The position numbers were made by a program, and so were the translations under genes. The notes beneath the pieces are model-generated. The model had not been told where the DNA came from, did no database searches, and saw nothing but the letters and a program-made list of their open reading frames with translations. A DNA stretch of 64,000 nucleotides, taken from positions 22,764 through 86,763 of the forward strand of contig NZ_JAGGLI010000010.1 of assembly GCF_017874355.1 (NCBI RefSeq). The letters run 5' to 3'. This DNA comes from Acetoanaerobium pronyense. Lineage in GTDB: Bacteria > Bacillota > Clostridia > Peptostreptococcales > Filifactoraceae. Positions 19,871 through 27,819 of this stretch are shown piece after piece; within the stretch, counting starts at the first letter, position 1, and every line of letters starts with the position of its first letter.

Positions 19871-20157
19871 TTAATTTCCTCCTAAATTATATTTTAAATT
19901 AATTAATCATCTGCTTAGTTTGATATTTATCTATCAAAACAATTCCTACCCAATACTTTTTCAAATAATCCCATACCTAATAAACTATATTTAAAGTTAA
20001 CATTACTCGTCATAAAGTTAATCTATACCTAAATAGTATAAATTAACTTTGGAAATAATTATATCACTGGTTATAAATTTAGCAACACTTTATAGAAAAA
20101 TTTTTAAAAAATTTTCAAGAAAAAAATGTTTAAAAATATTGGGTTTGGATATGCGAT
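19871..20157. other. Intergenic region with three AAAGTTAA octamers
   Basis: The divergent region between nox and clpE is AT-rich with no gene. AAAGTTAA occurs at 19993-20000 and 20014-20021 (21 bases apart, same orientation) and inverted as TTAACTTT at 20043-20050. This could be an operator cluster for nox or clpE. It does not match the Rex or CtsR consensus I know. Confidence 0.35.
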
Positions 20158-20187
20158 TTGATGATTATATATAAACTGTTGTATAAT
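20158..20187 (+). promoter_or_regulatory. Promoter of the clpE-like gene
   Basis: TTGATG at 20158-20163, an 18-base spacer and TATAAT at 20182-20187. The expected transcript start is near 20194. No CtsR heptad repeat was seen around it. Confidence 0.55.
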
Positions 20188-20270
20188 AATGGTAGGAAAG
20201 TTTGTAAATGGGTATCAACAAAAACTCAAATAAAAATTCATTTGATATATATAGAGAGGATAGAAGTAAA

Positions 20271-22532
20271 ATGAAAAAATGCTCTTCTTGCAACAAGAAC
20301 GTTGCCATGCTTTTTGCATCCACATATGAAAATGGAAAGCCTGAAATGAAAGGGCTTTGCATAGAATGTGCAAAAAAACTTAATATTCCTGGAATAGACC
20401 AGCTTATAGAGCAAACCGGTATGTCTCCTGATGAGATCCAAGCAGTAACAGAGCAGATGAATGCAGCTCAAGATGGAATGGACGACTTTGACGAAGGGGA
20501 CGATACAGATTTTCTTTCCAACTTTCAAGACTCAAATAGCTCTGATATGTTACAAAAGGAAAAGTCAGATGAATACAGCGAAAGTGTTTATGAAGAAGAT
20601 GATGAAAAACCAAAAAGAAAAAAGAAAAAATTTCTGGACACCTATGGCACTAATCTTACAGAAAAAGCTCAAGAGCATTTGATGGACAAGGTAATAGGAA
20701 GAGAAAAGGAGATTCAAAGAGTAATACAAATCCTAAACAGACGTTCAAAAAACAATCCAGTACTAATTGGAGAGCCGGGAGTAGGAAAGACTGCTATAGC
20801 TGAGGGATTAGCAGTTAGAATCGCTGAAAAACAGGTTCCATCAAAGCTTCTAAAGGCTGAGGTATATCTTCTTGATATGACAGCTATAGTTGCAGGGACT
20901 CAGTTTAGAGGACAGTTCGAAGGACGAATGAAGTCTATAATCACAGAGGCTCAAAAATTTGGAAATATAATTCTTGTAATAGATGAGGTTCACAATATTA
21001 TGGGAGCAGGAGAGGTTCATGGAGGAACTATGAACGCTGCAAATATTCTAAAGCCTTCCCTTGCAAGGGGAGAGGTACAGATTATTGGAGCCACTACTCT
21101 TGAGGATTACAGAAAGCATATTGAAAAGGACTCAGCACTTGAGAGAAGATTTCAGCCTGTTATCGTTGATGAGCCTTCAGAGGAGGATTCAATCGAAATA
21201 TTAAAGGGAATCAAAGGTTATTATGAAGATTTTCATAAGGTGAGTATCTCTGATGAAGTTATAGAAGCAGCTGTGAAGATGTCAAAGAGATATATTACAG
21301 ATAGATTCCTTCCAGACAAGGCTATCGATGTCATAGACGAGGCTGGATCTAGAGCCAATCTTTTAAATGAAGTTCTTGTAGATATAGAGGATTACAAGAT
21401 AGAGCTTTCAAAAATAAATAGATTAAGAGAAAAGGCAATCCTTATAAATAACTTTGAGGACGCAGCTTATTATAAAGCTGAGGAGATACGTCTCGAAGAA
21501 AAAATAGCACTCCTTGAAAAAGACAAAATAATGACTCCAATCACTGTAGATGATGTGGCAAATGTCATTGAAGGATGGACGAAGATACCTCTAAAAGCAA
21601 TCACTGAGGAAGAGGCTATAAAGCTTCTTAATCTGGAGTCAAGACTTCACAAAAGAGTAATAGGTCAGGATGAAGCTATAAATAGCATATCAAGAACAAT
21701 AAGAAGAAATAGATCAGGCTTTAGGAAAAGAAAGAAACCTGCATCCTTCATATTTGTTGGACCTACAGGAGTGGGAAAGACAGAAGTAGTTAGAGCCCTT
21801 GCAAAGGAACTCTTTGGAAGTGAAGATGATATGATAAGGATAGATATGAGTGAATACATGGAAAAACACACGGTTTCCAAGCTCATAGGCTCTCCTCCTG
21901 GATATGTAGGTTATGATGAAGGAGGCCAGCTTACAGAAAAGGTCAGAAGAAGACCATACTCTGTAATCCTATTTGATGAAATAGAAAAAGCCCATAGCGA
22001 TGTCTTCAATATGCTTCTTCAGATTCTTGAGGATGGAAGGCTTACAGACGGACATGGCCGCACAGTATTTTTTGAAAACACGGTAATTATTATGACCTCA
22101 AATGCAGGAACTACCCATAGATATAAGAGTCTTGGATTTGGAAAAGAAGAGGTAAAGGAATCAAAAGAGCAAGTAAAGTCAGCCCTAAAGGAAGTATTTA
22201 GACCGGAGTTTTTAAATCGTATAGATGATATAGTAGTCTTTAGCAAGCTTGGAAAAGATGAAGTAAGACTTATAATAGACCTTATGATAGAAGAGGTAAA
22301 GCTGGAGCTTATGGAAAAGGGAATTCACCTTCATGTTAGTGATGACGTCAAGGACTTCCTCTTTGAAAAAGGTTATGATGAGCAGTATGGAGCAAGACCT
22401 CTAAGAAGAGCAATCCAAAGATATATAGAGGATGAAATTGCAGAGCTTTATCTTAGAAAAGAAGTAAGGGATCAAGATGATATACTAGCCGTTATGATAG
22501 ATACATCAGTAAGCATAGTAAAATCAAGATAA
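20271..22532 (+). CDS. clpE: ClpE-type AAA+ unfoldase with N-terminal zinc finger
   Basis: Class I Clp/Hsp100 ATPase, about 754 residues, which should unfold substrates for ClpP. The N-terminus carries a four-cysteine zinc finger (C4-x2-C7 and C30-x2-C33), the mark of ClpE rather than ClpC. An acidic linker follows, then two AAA+ modules with Walker A GEPGVGKTA and GPTGVGKTE, and Walker B VIDEVHN and LFDEIEKAH. A UVR-like helix lies between them (NNFEDAAYYKAEEIRLEEK). The LGFGKEE loop in the second module is a plausible ClpP contact. I chose the ATG at 20271 because it begins directly before the zinc finger as in the family; an ATG at 20208 is also possible. ClpP is not in the window. Confidence 0.92.
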   Translation: MKKCSSCNKNVAMLFASTYENGKPEMKGLCIECAKKLNIPGIDQLIEQTGMSPDEIQAVTEQMNAAQDGMDDFDEGDDTDFLSNFQDSNSSDMLQKEKSDEYSESVYEEDDEKPKRKKKKFLDTYGTNLTEKAQEHLMDKVIGREKEIQRVIQILNRRSKNNPVLIGEPGVGKTAIAEGLAVRIAEKQVPSKLLKAEVYLLDMTAIVAGTQFRGQFEGRMKSIITEAQKFGNIILVIDEVHNIMGAGEVHGGTMNAANILKPSLARGEVQIIGATTLEDYRKHIEKDSALERRFQPVIVDEPSEEDSIEILKGIKGYYEDFHKVSISDEVIEAAVKMSKRYITDRFLPDKAIDVIDEAGSRANLLNEVLVDIEDYKIELSKINRLREKAILINNFEDAAYYKAEEIRLEEKIALLEKDKIMTPITVDDVANVIEGWTKIPLKAITEEEAIKLLNLESRLHKRVIGQDEAINSISRTIRRNRSGFRKRKKPASFIFVGPTGVGKTEVVRALAKELFGSEDDMIRIDMSEYMEKHTVSKLIGSPPGYVGYDEGGQLTEKVRRRPYSVILFDEIEKAHSDVFNMLLQILEDGRLTDGHGRTVFFENTVIIMTSNAGTTHRYKSLGFGKEEVKESKEQVKSALKEVFRPEFLNRIDDIVVFSKLGKDEVRLIIDLMIEEVKLELMEKGIHLHVSDDVKDFLFEKGYDEQYGARPLRRAIQRYIEDEIAELYLRKEVRDQDDILAVMIDTSVSIVKSR

Positions 22533-22549
22533 AAATTATTAAAATACAT

Positions 22550-22588
22550 TAAAGGGCAGAATCCAGATGATTTACTGCCCTTTTTGTG
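22550..22588 (+). terminator. Intrinsic terminator of clpE
   Basis: The stem AAAGGGCAG with CTGCCCTTT around a 15-base loop is followed by T5. Confidence 0.85.
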
Positions 22589-22643
22589 AATAAAAAATCT
22601 AATAAATTCTTTAATTAAAGAGTTATTTTATCTGGAGGATAAT

Positions 22644-23879
22644 ATGAAGGTGCTTCATGTAATTACTCAAAAACCCCATAGCACAGGAAGTGGAGTATAC
22701 CTTTGTGGACTGATAGAAGGGTTCAAAAACCTTGGTTATACCCAGGGTCTTGTTGCAGGAATATCTAAAAATGAAGGAGTCCCTAAAGATATGAAGGATG
22801 TCCTTGAAGGGGTAGATGTATACCCTGTCTATTACGAAACAACGGATATGCCATTTAAGGTCTTAGGGATGAGTGATGTAATGCCCTATGAAAGTACAAG
22901 ATATAGAGATATGGACGAAGAGATGTACCTTTCCTTCAAATTTTCATTTGAAAAGGTGATTAAAAATGCAATAAATGAATTTGAGCCTGATTTAATTATC
23001 AGTCATCATCTCTACCTCCTTACAGCTATGATTAGAGATATAGCAAAGGACAAAAAAGTTATAGGGATATGCCATGGTACCTGCCTTAGACAGCTAAAGA
23101 GTCATGATTTAAAAAAGAGCTATATTATAGATAATATAAGAAGACTTGATTTGGCAATTGCCCTTCATGAAGATCAAAAAAAATCCATAGAAGAAATATT
23201 TGGATTTTCTAATATAAAGGTGGCAGGGACAGGCTACAATAGTAGTATATTCTTTGACAGAAAGCATGAAAAGCCTACAGAAACTATAAATATAGTATAC
23301 ACAGGAAAGCTTAGCAAGCAAAAAGGAGTACTTTCTCTTATAAAAGCCCTTTCAAAGGTTAGTAAATCCTATAAAAATATAAGACTGAGACTGATAGGGG
23401 GAAGCGGCTCGAAAAAGGAAATGGACCTTATAGATGAAGAGATAGCTTCTGTAGATTATAAAGTAGAAGTACTAGGAAGACTCAATCAATATGATATAGC
23501 CCAAATCTATAGCAGCAGTCATATTTTCGTCCTTCCTTCCTTTTATGAAGGACTTCCAATAGTTGTCATAGAGGCACTTGCATCTGGGTTGACTGTGGTT
23601 TGCACAGACATACCTGGAGTTAAAAAGTGGATATATGAAAGTCTTGGAGAGATAGATAGGCTATCATTTGTAAAACTACCAAGGATGAAGCTTGTGGATA
23701 CTCCATATGAAGAGGATTTAGAGGATTTTGAAAAAAGACTTGGAGACTCCATAAAAACCATGATAGAAAAGTCCTTATATTCCAATGAAGAGACTAACCT
23801 AGAAATCGAAAAGATATCATGGGAGGGACTTTGCAAAAAAATAGATGCAATAATCAAAAAAGAACATAATTTTAATTAA
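22644..23879 (+). CDS. GT4-family glycosyltransferase (stand-alone)
   Basis: GT-B enzyme of 411 residues. The start KVLHVITQKPHSTGSGVYL matches the acceptor half of GT4. The donor half has IVYTGKLSKQKGVLSLIKAL and the E-x7-E motif in YEGLPIVVIEAL. ICHGTCLRQ in the middle resembles the usual HGT motif of the family. The glycan made is unknown. GGAGG lies 6 bases upstream of the ATG. It is separated by terminators and promoters from clpE and the MutS2-like gene, so it is probably a single-gene unit. It is not a duplicate of the GT4 at 11567. Confidence 0.9.
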   Translation: MKVLHVITQKPHSTGSGVYLCGLIEGFKNLGYTQGLVAGISKNEGVPKDMKDVLEGVDVYPVYYETTDMPFKVLGMSDVMPYESTRYRDMDEEMYLSFKFSFEKVIKNAINEFEPDLIISHHLYLLTAMIRDIAKDKKVIGICHGTCLRQLKSHDLKKSYIIDNIRRLDLAIALHEDQKKSIEEIFGFSNIKVAGTGYNSSIFFDRKHEKPTETINIVYTGKLSKQKGVLSLIKALSKVSKSYKNIRLRLIGGSGSKKEMDLIDEEIASVDYKVEVLGRLNQYDIAQIYSSSHIFVLPSFYEGLPIVVIEALASGLTVVCTDIPGVKKWIYESLGEIDRLSFVKLPRMKLVDTPYEEDLEDFEKRLGDSIKTMIEKSLYSNEETNLEIEKISWEGLCKKIDAIIKKEHNFN

Positions 23880-23890
23880 AAATATAAAAC

Positions 23891-23919
23891 TTGTCAAAAT
23901 TTTCCTTAGGGAGTAAAAT
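23891..23919 (+). promoter_or_regulatory. Promoter of the MutS2-like gene leader
   Basis: TTGTCA at 23891-23896, a 17-base spacer and TAAAAT at 23914-23919. Transcription would start near 23926, about 300 bases before the MutS2-like start codon, leaving a long leader. Confidence 0.65.
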
Positions 23920-23953
23920 AAAAGAGTAATAATAAAAAATCTAGAGGTGTTTT

Positions 23954-23974
23954 ATGAGTGATTTCGTCCTTTAA
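23954..23974 (+). CDS. Possible six-residue leader peptide (MSDFVL)
   Basis: ATG AGT GAT TTC GTC CTT TAA is preceded by AGAGGTG with a 4-base spacing. It sits right after the promoter. Its last codon and stop form the 5' arm of a hairpin (23969-23979 with 24045-24054). This is the layout of leader peptides in translation-controlled attenuators. Translation is not proven. Confidence 0.45.
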   Translation: MSDFVL

Positions 23975-24131
23975 TCGTTAACTGTATATTTTCATAGCTT
24001 CAAAAATCTGTAATCCATGATGCAGGTTTGTTTGCTGTGAAAAAAACGATAAAGTGACTAATTGAGCCCATATAATCCCCTAATTATATTAGATGAGATT
24101 AAACTAGCTACAGTTGGACTGTAGCTTTTTT
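23969..24131 (+). promoter_or_regulatory. Attenuator-like leader with terminator before the MutS2-like gene
   Basis: Stem A is CTTTAATCGTT (23969-23979) with AACGATAAAG (24045-24054), one bulge. Nested stem B is TTCATAGC (23991-23998) with GCTGTGAA (24034-24041), and stem C is CTGTA/TGCAG (24008-24012, 24021-24025). A terminator follows: AGCTACAG (24106-24113), loop, CTGTAGCT (24119-24126), T6. The segment AACTGTA (23980-23986), left unpaired between stems A and B, is complementary to TACAGTT (24109-24115) in the terminator. It could act as an antiterminator when stem A is disturbed. Confidence 0.6.
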
Positions 24132-24227
24132 GTGGAAATATAACTAAGGATGAAGCAGTTAATATTAAAGGACTTTTCCCGGTGAATCATGGAGCGAAAA
24201 TATAACATGATTATAAGGAGAAAAGCA

Positions 24228-26186
24228 ATGAATCAAAACACTATTAAAACTCTAGAATATGAAAAAATAAAAGAAGAGCTGAAGCTATATTGTCAAAGCG
24301 GACTAGGAAAAGAGCTAGTAGAGGCATTAGCTCCATTTAAAGATAAACGTGCTATAAAGAATAGATTAAAAGAGACTAGTGAAGGAAAAAACCTACTGAA
24401 AAAAAATCTCGTACCTCCCCTTGGAGGGCTTAATAACATAAAATCAGTCATAGAAAAGGCAGACAAAGGGATAATACTAGAGCCAGAGGATATAAGGAAT
24501 ATCGGAGATTTTTTGAGAGCAAGCAGAAACACTAAAGCCTTTATGGAAAAAAATCTAGAGTATGCCCCTAACATAGGAGCCTATGCTTTCTCTATGATAG
24601 ACTGCATGGGTATAGAAGAAGAAATAAATAGGTGCATCAAAGGTCAGTCTGTGTCATCTGAGGCTACAAAAGAGCTATCTAAAATAAGAAGACATATAGA
24701 AAACACTAAAGAGAAGATAGATAAATTAGTAAGAGACTTTTTAGGTTCCTCTAAAAATAAGAAATATATACAGGAGTTTTTTATAAGTATTAAAAACGGA
24801 TTTTATACAATTCCAATCAAAGCTGCATATAAGAACCAAATAGAGGGCAGTATAGTTGAAGTCTCATCCACAGGATCCACTGCCTTTATTGAACCAAAAG
24901 CGGTATCAAAGGCAAACTCTGAGCTAAAGGCTCTAAAAGCAGAAGAGGCGATTGAGGAATATCAGGTGCTCGCATATTTGACTGGCATCATATATGAAAA
25001 GATAAAGAGCATCAATCAAAATTTAGAGCTTATGGCACAGTATGATATGGTTTTTGCGAAATCAAGGTATTCAATTGCCCTTGATGCAGTAGAGCCAGAG
25101 ATAAATGAAGAAGGAATAATAGAAATAATAGAAGGAAGACATCCCCTCCTTAAAGAAATAGAAGTAGTACCTCTTAATTTTTTAATTGGAAAAGATAAAA
25201 ATACCCTCGTAATCACAGGACCTAATGCAGGAGGAAAGACAGTAACCCTGAAAACTGTAGGGATTCTTTCGTTAATGACTCAGTCTGGACTTCATATTCC
25301 AGCTAAGGAGGGAACTAGATTAAGCATATTTAAGGAAATACTTACAGATATTGGGGACAATCAGAGCATAGAAAACTCCCTAAGTACATTTTCATCTCAT
25401 ATGCAAAATATATCAAATATCATTAAAAGCTCCACAAAGAGCAGTCTAATCATATTAGATGAAATAGGTACAGGGACAGATCCAAGGGAGGGCGCGGCAA
25501 TTGCAATATCAATACTTGAGGAGCTGAGCGACAAGGGATGCATTACAGTTGCCACAACCCATTATGGAGAAATAAAGGAATTTGCACTAGAGCATCCAAG
25601 ATTTCAAAATGCATCAGTAAAATTTGATAAAGAAACTCTAAGGCCTCTTTATGAACTAGTACTAGGAGAGTCGGGAGATAGCAATGCATTTTGGATAATA
25701 GAAAAATTTGATATAGGTAATAAGATTATAGAAAGGGCAAAAAACTATATTAAAGCCCCAACTATTAAACCACCTCCTTATATCTCAGATGAGGAAAAAT
25801 CAAAGGTCTTAAAGGTTTTAAAAGAGAAAAAAGAAGTCGAAAAAAATAAAGAAAGTAAAGAAGCCTTTTTAGCTCAAAGAGACAAAATAATATTTCAAAG
25901 AGGAGATAGAGTAAAGCTACTTGAGGAAAATCTTATAGGTCTTGTATACTCCTTAGAGGATAAATTTGGAAATATTGAAGTCATGGTAGACAAAACTATC
26001 TATAAACCTCATAGCACTAGAGTAAAACTACTTGGAAAAGCAGGGGAACTTTATCCTGCTGGTTATGATTTAGATACGTTATTTAAGGATTATAAAGAAC
26101 GAAAATTAAATCATGACTTAGAAAGAGGTTCTAAAAAAGCCCTAAAAAAAATCAGAAAAGAGATGCAAAAAAATAACCGCCATTAG
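24228..26186 (+). CDS. MutS2-like ATPase lacking the Smr nuclease domain
   Basis: 652 residues. The N-terminal core/lever helices run to about residue 300. The MutS ATPase follows with Walker A TGPNAGGKTVTLKT, Walker B LIILDEIGTGTDP and TTHYGEIKEFA. A shortened coiled-coil comes next, and a KOW-like beta segment (GDRVKLLEENLIGLVYS). MutS2 proteins are usually near 785 residues and end in an Smr domain, which is absent here. Known MutS2 proteins act on collided ribosomes or on recombination intermediates. The attenuator-like leader upstream favours a translation-related role, which is inference. The ATG has AAGGAG 7 bases upstream; an ATG at 24189 has no site. A terminator overlaps the stop. 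Confidence 0.85.
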   Translation: MNQNTIKTLEYEKIKEELKLYCQSGLGKELVEALAPFKDKRAIKNRLKETSEGKNLLKKNLVPPLGGLNNIKSVIEKADKGIILEPEDIRNIGDFLRASRNTKAFMEKNLEYAPNIGAYAFSMIDCMGIEEEINRCIKGQSVSSEATKELSKIRRHIENTKEKIDKLVRDFLGSSKNKKYIQEFFISIKNGFYTIPIKAAYKNQIEGSIVEVSSTGSTAFIEPKAVSKANSELKALKAEEAIEEYQVLAYLTGIIYEKIKSINQNLELMAQYDMVFAKSRYSIALDAVEPEINEEGIIEIIEGRHPLLKEIEVVPLNFLIGKDKNTLVITGPNAGGKTVTLKTVGILSLMTQSGLHIPAKEGTRLSIFKEILTDIGDNQSIENSLSTFSSHMQNISNIIKSSTKSSLIILDEIGTGTDPREGAAIAISILEELSDKGCITVATTHYGEIKEFALEHPRFQNASVKFDKETLRPLYELVLGESGDSNAFWIIEKFDIGNKIIERAKNYIKAPTIKPPPYISDEEKSKVLKVLKEKKEVEKNKESKEAFLAQRDKIIFQRGDRVKLLEENLIGLVYSLEDKFGNIEVMVDKTIYKPHSTRVKLLGKAGELYPAGYDLDTLFKDYKERKLNHDLERGSKKALKKIRKEMQKNNRH

Positions 26187-26201
26187 AGGCGGTATTTTTT
26201 T
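26173..26201. terminator. Bidirectional terminator
   Basis: The stem ACCGCC with GGCGGT around a 6-base loop is flanked by A-rich and T7 tracts. It overlaps the stop of the MutS2-like gene and also faces the convergent GH73 gene. Confidence 0.85.
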
Positions 26202-26225
26202 ATCTCAATAAAAGTAACATATTTG

Positions 26226-26846
26226 TTATGTTTCGCTATCATATATAAATAAATTATATTCTTCGATTATATTCATAATTTTTTCGGGATATCTCGGGTC
26301 TGTGGCATAACCTGCTTCATAAAGAGCCTTAGCGGCCTCTATATAACCAGATGCAGATCTGACCTTTTCATATCTATCTGCTTGCCCAAGCAAAATTCCA
26401 TGATGCTCTATAGACTTGCTAAGATTGTCATAAGCCCTAAAAGCGGAATCTATTTTTACCCTTTCTCCACTTACATATTCGTAGGTGGGAAGGACGACTC
26501 TCTGATCACTTTCATTAAAGCTCTTGATTCCAAAATAATTGTTATATTCTCTAGATAGCTGAGATTCTCCCCAATTGCTCTCAAGGATTGCTTGAGCGAT
26601 TGTAATACTAGGATAAATCCCATATTTTTTGTGATTTTCTACTGCATAGGGCGCAACAGCAGTTATGAAATTTTCTCTGGACTGTGTTAAACTGTCCTCA
26701 TCTACATCCGAAATATTTGAAATTCTGTTTGCAGTAAAAATGACTACTATCATTATGCAAATCGAAATTATGGCAGTAGAGGCCAACTGTAGATATATAA
26801 AAAAATTTTTGTTTTTTCTTGATTTTCTTTTTGGTTTTCGGGACAT
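26226..26846 (-). CDS. Membrane-anchored GH73-type glucosaminidase
   Basis: 206 residues. A very basic N-terminus precedes a single membrane helix at about 15-39, leaving the catalytic part outside. The GH73 core has SITIAQAILESNWGESQL with the catalytic Glu, then NNYFGIKSF, FRAYDNLSKSIEHHG and YATDPRYPEKI. The family hydrolyses N-acetylglucosaminyl bonds of peptidoglycan (LytD/FlgJ/AcmA type). There are no LysM or SH3 wall-binding repeats, so the membrane anchor must localise it. AGGAGAGG lies upstream of the ATG. Likely a housekeeping autolysin; not in an operon. Confidence 0.92.
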   Translation of the reverse strand: MSRKPKRKSRKNKNFFIYLQLASTAIISICIMIVVIFTANRISNISDVDEDSLTQSRENFITAVAPYAVENHKKYGIYPSITIAQAILESNWGESQLSREYNNYFGIKSFNESDQRVVLPTYEYVSGERVKIDSAFRAYDNLSKSIEHHGILLGQADRYEKVRSASGYIEAAKALYEAGYATDPRYPEKIMNIIEEYNLFIYDSET

Positions 26847-26987
26847 TATATCCTCTCCTGTATCGAATCTATATTAAAACAAAGGAGTTTTAGGCTTTGC
26901 TTAAAAGAATAAGAATAAGAATGACTTAATTAGATTTACCTTACCAAAATTATATACCAAATAGGGTAAATTAAGGTATATTTTTCC

Positions 26988-27021
26988 AAAAAAAAGAGAC
27001 AACCTATAGGTCATCTCTTTT
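26988..27021 (-). terminator. Terminator of the glutaredoxin-like gene
   Basis: On the minus strand AAAAGAGATGACCT pairs with AGGTTGTCTCTTTT (one mismatch pair) and runs into T8. Confidence 0.88.
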
Positions 27022-27055
27022 GAGGGAGGGTTAATGATTTGTATTTTTAAAATAC

Positions 27056-27289
27056 TTATAATCCAAATGTTTCGTCAATCTTATCTTTGTCAAATCCAAC
27101 TATTATATCCGTATCGTCTATGATGATAGTAGGTACAGACATTATTCCTCTTTTCATAAGATCTTTCCTAGCAGCTGCATCGGTGCTTAAATCTTTGTTT
27201 TCAAAAGGAATGTTGTTTTCTGTAAGATAATCCTTTACAGGGGGACAATGCGGACAAGTTTGGCTTGTATATACTACTACTTTTTTCAT
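27056..27289 (-). CDS. Glutaredoxin-like small thioredoxin-fold protein
   Basis: 77 residues, a complete thioredoxin fold of the glutaredoxin/NrdH size. The active site is CPHC (C12-C15) after the first strand KKVVVYTSQ. The cis-proline loop is MSVPTIII and the C-terminal GFDKDKIDE helix follows. It should exchange disulfides with a protein partner in the cytosol, but partner and reductant are unknown. GGAGG precedes the ATG. Single-gene unit with its own terminator, divergent from the next gene. Confidence 0.92.
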   Translation of the reverse strand: MKKVVVYTSQTCPHCPPVKDYLTENNIPFENKDLSTDAAARKDLMKRGIMSVPTIIIDDTDIIVGFDKDKIDETFGL

Positions 27290-27436
27290 TTATAAAAACC
27301 TCCAAATATTAATTTTTTTATTATATCTATATATCCTAATATACAGATATAATAACATCGATATTATATCCTGTCAATAGTAGTTTGCAAATTTTTCAAA
27401 AGGGTAAAAAATAGCCATAAAAGAGGAGGCTGGGCT

Positions 27437-27751
27437 ATGAAAACAAATGAAATCAAAGAGATGATAGGAAAGTTAAATACACTTTTAAAAAAAGATGATA
27501 CAAAAGGAATATATGATTTGATGTCCTCAGATTTTAAAAAAAGAGTAAAACTTGAGCACTTTAAAAATTTAAGAAAATATGAAGTAAGTATAAGTCCAGA
27601 TATGGAGCTCATAAAAATATATGGTGCAGACAAAGATGACTTTATGATAAGGGTGAGATATCCACAGAATAATGAACTTAGGGAAACAAATATTTTACTC
27701 ACAAACGAAGGAAATGAAATAAAAATAAGAAAATTTTTGGAAAATTTATAA
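27437..27751 (+). CDS. Uncharacterised 104-residue protein
   Basis: I do not recognise the family. It is a small charged soluble protein. An N-terminal helix pair (MKTNEIKEMIGKLNTLLKK) is followed by beta-rich sequence (FMIRVRYPQNNELRE, then NILLTNEGNEIKIRKF), the outline of an NTF2- or DUF4019-like small fold. This is a guess from pattern only. AGAGGAGG lies 7 bases before the ATG, so translation is well supported. It lies directly upstream of the secreted M14 peptidase gene, 68 bases apart. Confidence 0.65.
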   Translation: MKTNEIKEMIGKLNTLLKKDDTKGIYDLMSSDFKKRVKLEHFKNLRKYEVSISPDMELIKIYGADKDDFMIRVRYPQNNELRETNILLTNEGNEIKIRKFLENL

Positions 27752-27819
27752 ATTTATGTGAAGATTCTGAATTAATAGGGGTAAGAATATCATGATTAAA
27801 ATAAAAAGGAGGAAAGTGT

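Noticed and set aside
19980..20060. Rex operator for nox
   Set aside because: The octamers are AAAGTTAA rather than TTGTTAA-N4-TTAACAA; no full dyad could be built.
20100..20270. CtsR operator for clpE
   Set aside because: No tandem GGTCAAA heptads around the promoter.
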